Positions 39,026 through 40,164 of a DNA stretch of 40,164 nt are shown one piece after another; positions within the stretch are counted from its first letter, which is position 1; the number at the start of each line of letters is the position of its first letter. The stretch lies in contig VBEY01000239.1 of NCBI GenBank assembly GCA_005889295.1, positions 1 through 40,164 of the forward strand, in the 5' to 3' direction. A program made the translations under genes and the position numbers. The notes under the pieces were generated by a model, which did no database searches, was not told where the DNA came from, and saw nothing but the letters and a program-made list of their open reading frames with translations. The DNA is from Chloroflexota bacterium (GTDB lineage Bacteria; Chloroflexota; Limnocylindria; P2-11E).

Positions 39026-40164
39026 CCCACCTTCAGGTGGACGCGCACGAGGCCTTGATCGCTTCCGTCTTTCGGGCTCGCCCAGTACACCTCGAGGAAG
39101 AGGTCGCCCGTCCCAGGAGGTGACGGCGGGATCTGGACGTCGAACTGGAAGGTTCCCCATTGCTGGCTCGTCCCAAGAGTCGCGGTGGCGGATCCGTTCG
39201 CGACGACCCGATCCTGTCCGTCTCGAACGCGCCAGAGGATCCCTGCTTCAAACGTCCGGGCCAGGCCGCTGACACTGAATCGCCGCGCAGGCGGATATCC
39301 AGGGCCGGGAAGGTACACGGCGACCGTGTCGCTGATCGAGCTCGGAGAGCCGCCGAGGTCGATGACGATCCGCTGGGGGTCCTTGAGCATGAGCACTCGC
39401 CAGGGCCGCAGGTCGTCGAGGCCAAGGAGGTAGGTCGTGCGCGCATTGCGCACCGAGGTGCTGATCGTCCGGAGTGGTGATCGATCGATGTACTCGGTAC
39501 CCACCTTCGGATCAGTTCCAGCGATATCGACCTGGAGCGCGTACTTCCCCGATCGAGGCGCCTTCAGCTCATCGACTTTGATGGGCGCGATGCTGAGATC
39601 GGAGGGTTGGCCGGAGTCGACCTGGATCACGAATCGCAGCACTCCGGGCGCGAAGGTATCGACCGAGAACGAACTGCTGAGCTTCGCGGTCGAGGGGCTG
39701 GGACACGGGATCGTGCAGGCGAGCGGCCATCCCTCGCTCGTGAACTGAGGATTCACCCGGCCGTAGCCGGACACGTCCTCTCGCGAAAGCGGCTTGTCGA
39801 CGACGAGCTGGTCAATCACGGCGGTTGGCTTGCCCTTCTCAGTGATGAGCGCCCGATCGATGCCCGGCTCGTCCGTGATCGTGTACACGAGTTGCTGGAG
39901 AAGGGCAAGCGACTGAGCGCTACCGTGGACACCCCAACCGCTAGAGAGGTCGAACTCGACAGTCGCGAGATCGCCCTGGATCCGAACGCTGAGGCCGAAC
40001 CGGCCGGTCCCGCTCTGCGGAGGCGCTACCGAAGTGAGCGGGTTTGTTGCCCCAGTCGGGATCTCGCCCGGGCCGGCGCGACGTAGCGCGCCGATCCGCG
40101 TATCGATCGCGATCTCGCGTGACGAAGAGTTGGGCGGGTAGCCAGGAACAAAAGCCCCAATCGG
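39022..40164 (-). CDS. GerMN / AMIN-like / Gmad2 domain envelope protein (5-prime end outside window)
   Basis: The frame runs open from the right edge, so the N-terminus is missing; an internal GTG at 39888 is not the true start because coding sequence continues upstream. In order: the end of a GerMN domain (VEFDLSSGWGVHGSAQSLAL then LVYTITDEPGIDRALITEKG), a beta-rich middle resembling AMIN-like domains (RTTYLLGLDDLRPWRVLMLK, IVIDLGGSP), and a C-terminal Gmad2 immunoglobulin-like domain (FSVSGLARTFEAGILWRVRD, GTFQFDVQIPPSP, LFLEVYWASPKDGSDQGLVR). These domains occur together in secreted or lipoprotein envelope proteins of Gram-positive and Chloroflexota lineages, sporulating or not. A peptidoglycan-proximal role is likely; the exact function is unknown. 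Confidence 0.83.
   Translation of the reverse strand, partial: PIGAFVPGYPPNSSSREIAIDTRIGALRRAGPGEIPTGATNPLTSVAPPQSGTGRFGLSVRIQGDLATVEFDLSSGWGVHGSAQSLALLQQLVYTITDEPGIDRALITEKGKPTAVIDQLVVDKPLSREDVSGYGRVNPQFTSEGWPLACTIPCPSPSTAKLSSSFSVDTFAPGVLRFVIQVDSGQPSDLSIAPIKVDELKAPRSGKYALQVDIAGTDPKVGTEYIDRSPLRTISTSVRNARTTYLLGLDDLRPWRVLMLKDPQRIVIDLGGSPSSISDTVAVYLPGPGYPPARRFSVSGLARTFEAGILWRVRDGQDRVVANGSATATLGTSQQWGTFQFDVQIPPSPPGTGDLFLEVYWASPKDGSDQGLVRVHLKVG

Noticed and set aside
39022-39888. GerMN gene as a complete CDS starting at GTG 39888
   Set aside because: The same frame continues to the window edge with GerMN-like sequence (VEFDLSSGWGVHGSA), so the gene is cut by the window.
1-40164. tRNA, rRNA, CRISPR, insertion sequence, phage or toxin-antitoxin elements
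   Set aside because: I scanned intergenic regions and gene products by eye and found no cloverleaf, rRNA core, repeat-spacer pattern, transposase or phage gene. A tRNAscan or repeat search could still find something small.

Overview
The window is a compact, GC-rich stretch (roughly two thirds G+C by eye) of bacterial chromosome, almost all of it housekeeping genes. I see no phage, insertion sequence, CRISPR array, tRNA or rRNA. The gene set suggests a deep-branching Terrabacteria lineage, with Chloroflexota (for example Limnocylindria-like) or a neighbouring phylum most likely. The clues are the rpmB/fakA/recG/rsmD and rpmF/plsX/nusB blocks, a type 2 IleRS controlled by a T-box, LCP and GerMN/Gmad2 envelope proteins, Ser/Pro/Thr-rich lipoprotein linkers, and many starts that look leaderless. 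This placement is inference; no marker was searched.

Layout. 1-5333 (minus): a solute-uptake cluster with tctC, tctB and tctA (tripartite tricarboxylate transporter), a CaCA cation exchanger and a BMP-type nucleoside-binding lipoprotein. 5500-6734 (plus): a branched-chain aminotransferase and a small basic protein. 6935-8560 (minus): an LCP cell-wall ligase, divergent from a small membrane protein and a two-gene ABC-2 exporter (8596-10947, plus). 10944-12197 (minus): a diguanylate cyclase followed by a Nudix hydrolase. 12225-12674: a regulatory interval with the cyclase promoter and an ultrashort T-box riboswitch with an intrinsic terminator, leading into ileS (12675-15812) and an SRPBCC gene. 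16272-18098 (minus): a membrane sensor-like protein ending in a SHOCT domain, and a TetR regulator. 18159-28506 (plus): a long run of fatty-acid, lipoprotein, rRNA-modification, nucleotide, replication-restart and translation genes (fabD, fabF, a tandem DUF3072 protein, fabG, lspA, rluD, gmk, priA, def, fmt, rlmN). 28517-30042 (minus): an MFS exporter and rpmB. 30094-36798 (plus): fakA, arsR, an NAD(P)-binding epimerase-like gene, recG, rsmD, a coiled-coil protein and a DUF177 protein. 36799-37341 (minus): a membrane protein. 37385-39025 (plus): rpmF, plsX, nusB. 39022-40164 (minus): a GerMN/Gmad2 protein cut by the window edge.

The most interesting layer is how expression starts. Many genes have no Shine-Dalgarno but carry a TANNNT-like -10 hexamer ending 6-10 nt before the start codon, the pattern expected of leaderless mRNAs. 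In four genes (tetR, fakA, gmk, fmt) the conserved N-terminus is in frame but no ATG, GTG or TTG exists where it should begin. The best-placed codons are GTA, ATC, CTG and CTA. For tetR and fakA they sit at the leaderless spacing; for gmk the CTG follows a strong Shine-Dalgarno and overlaps the upstream stop; for fmt the CTA overlaps the upstream stop. Two divergent gene pairs share an overlapping, symmetrical -10 element. The IleRS has a GIHH version of its HIGH motif and an HKSGG version of KMSKS, and its leader is a T-box with a minimal stem I.
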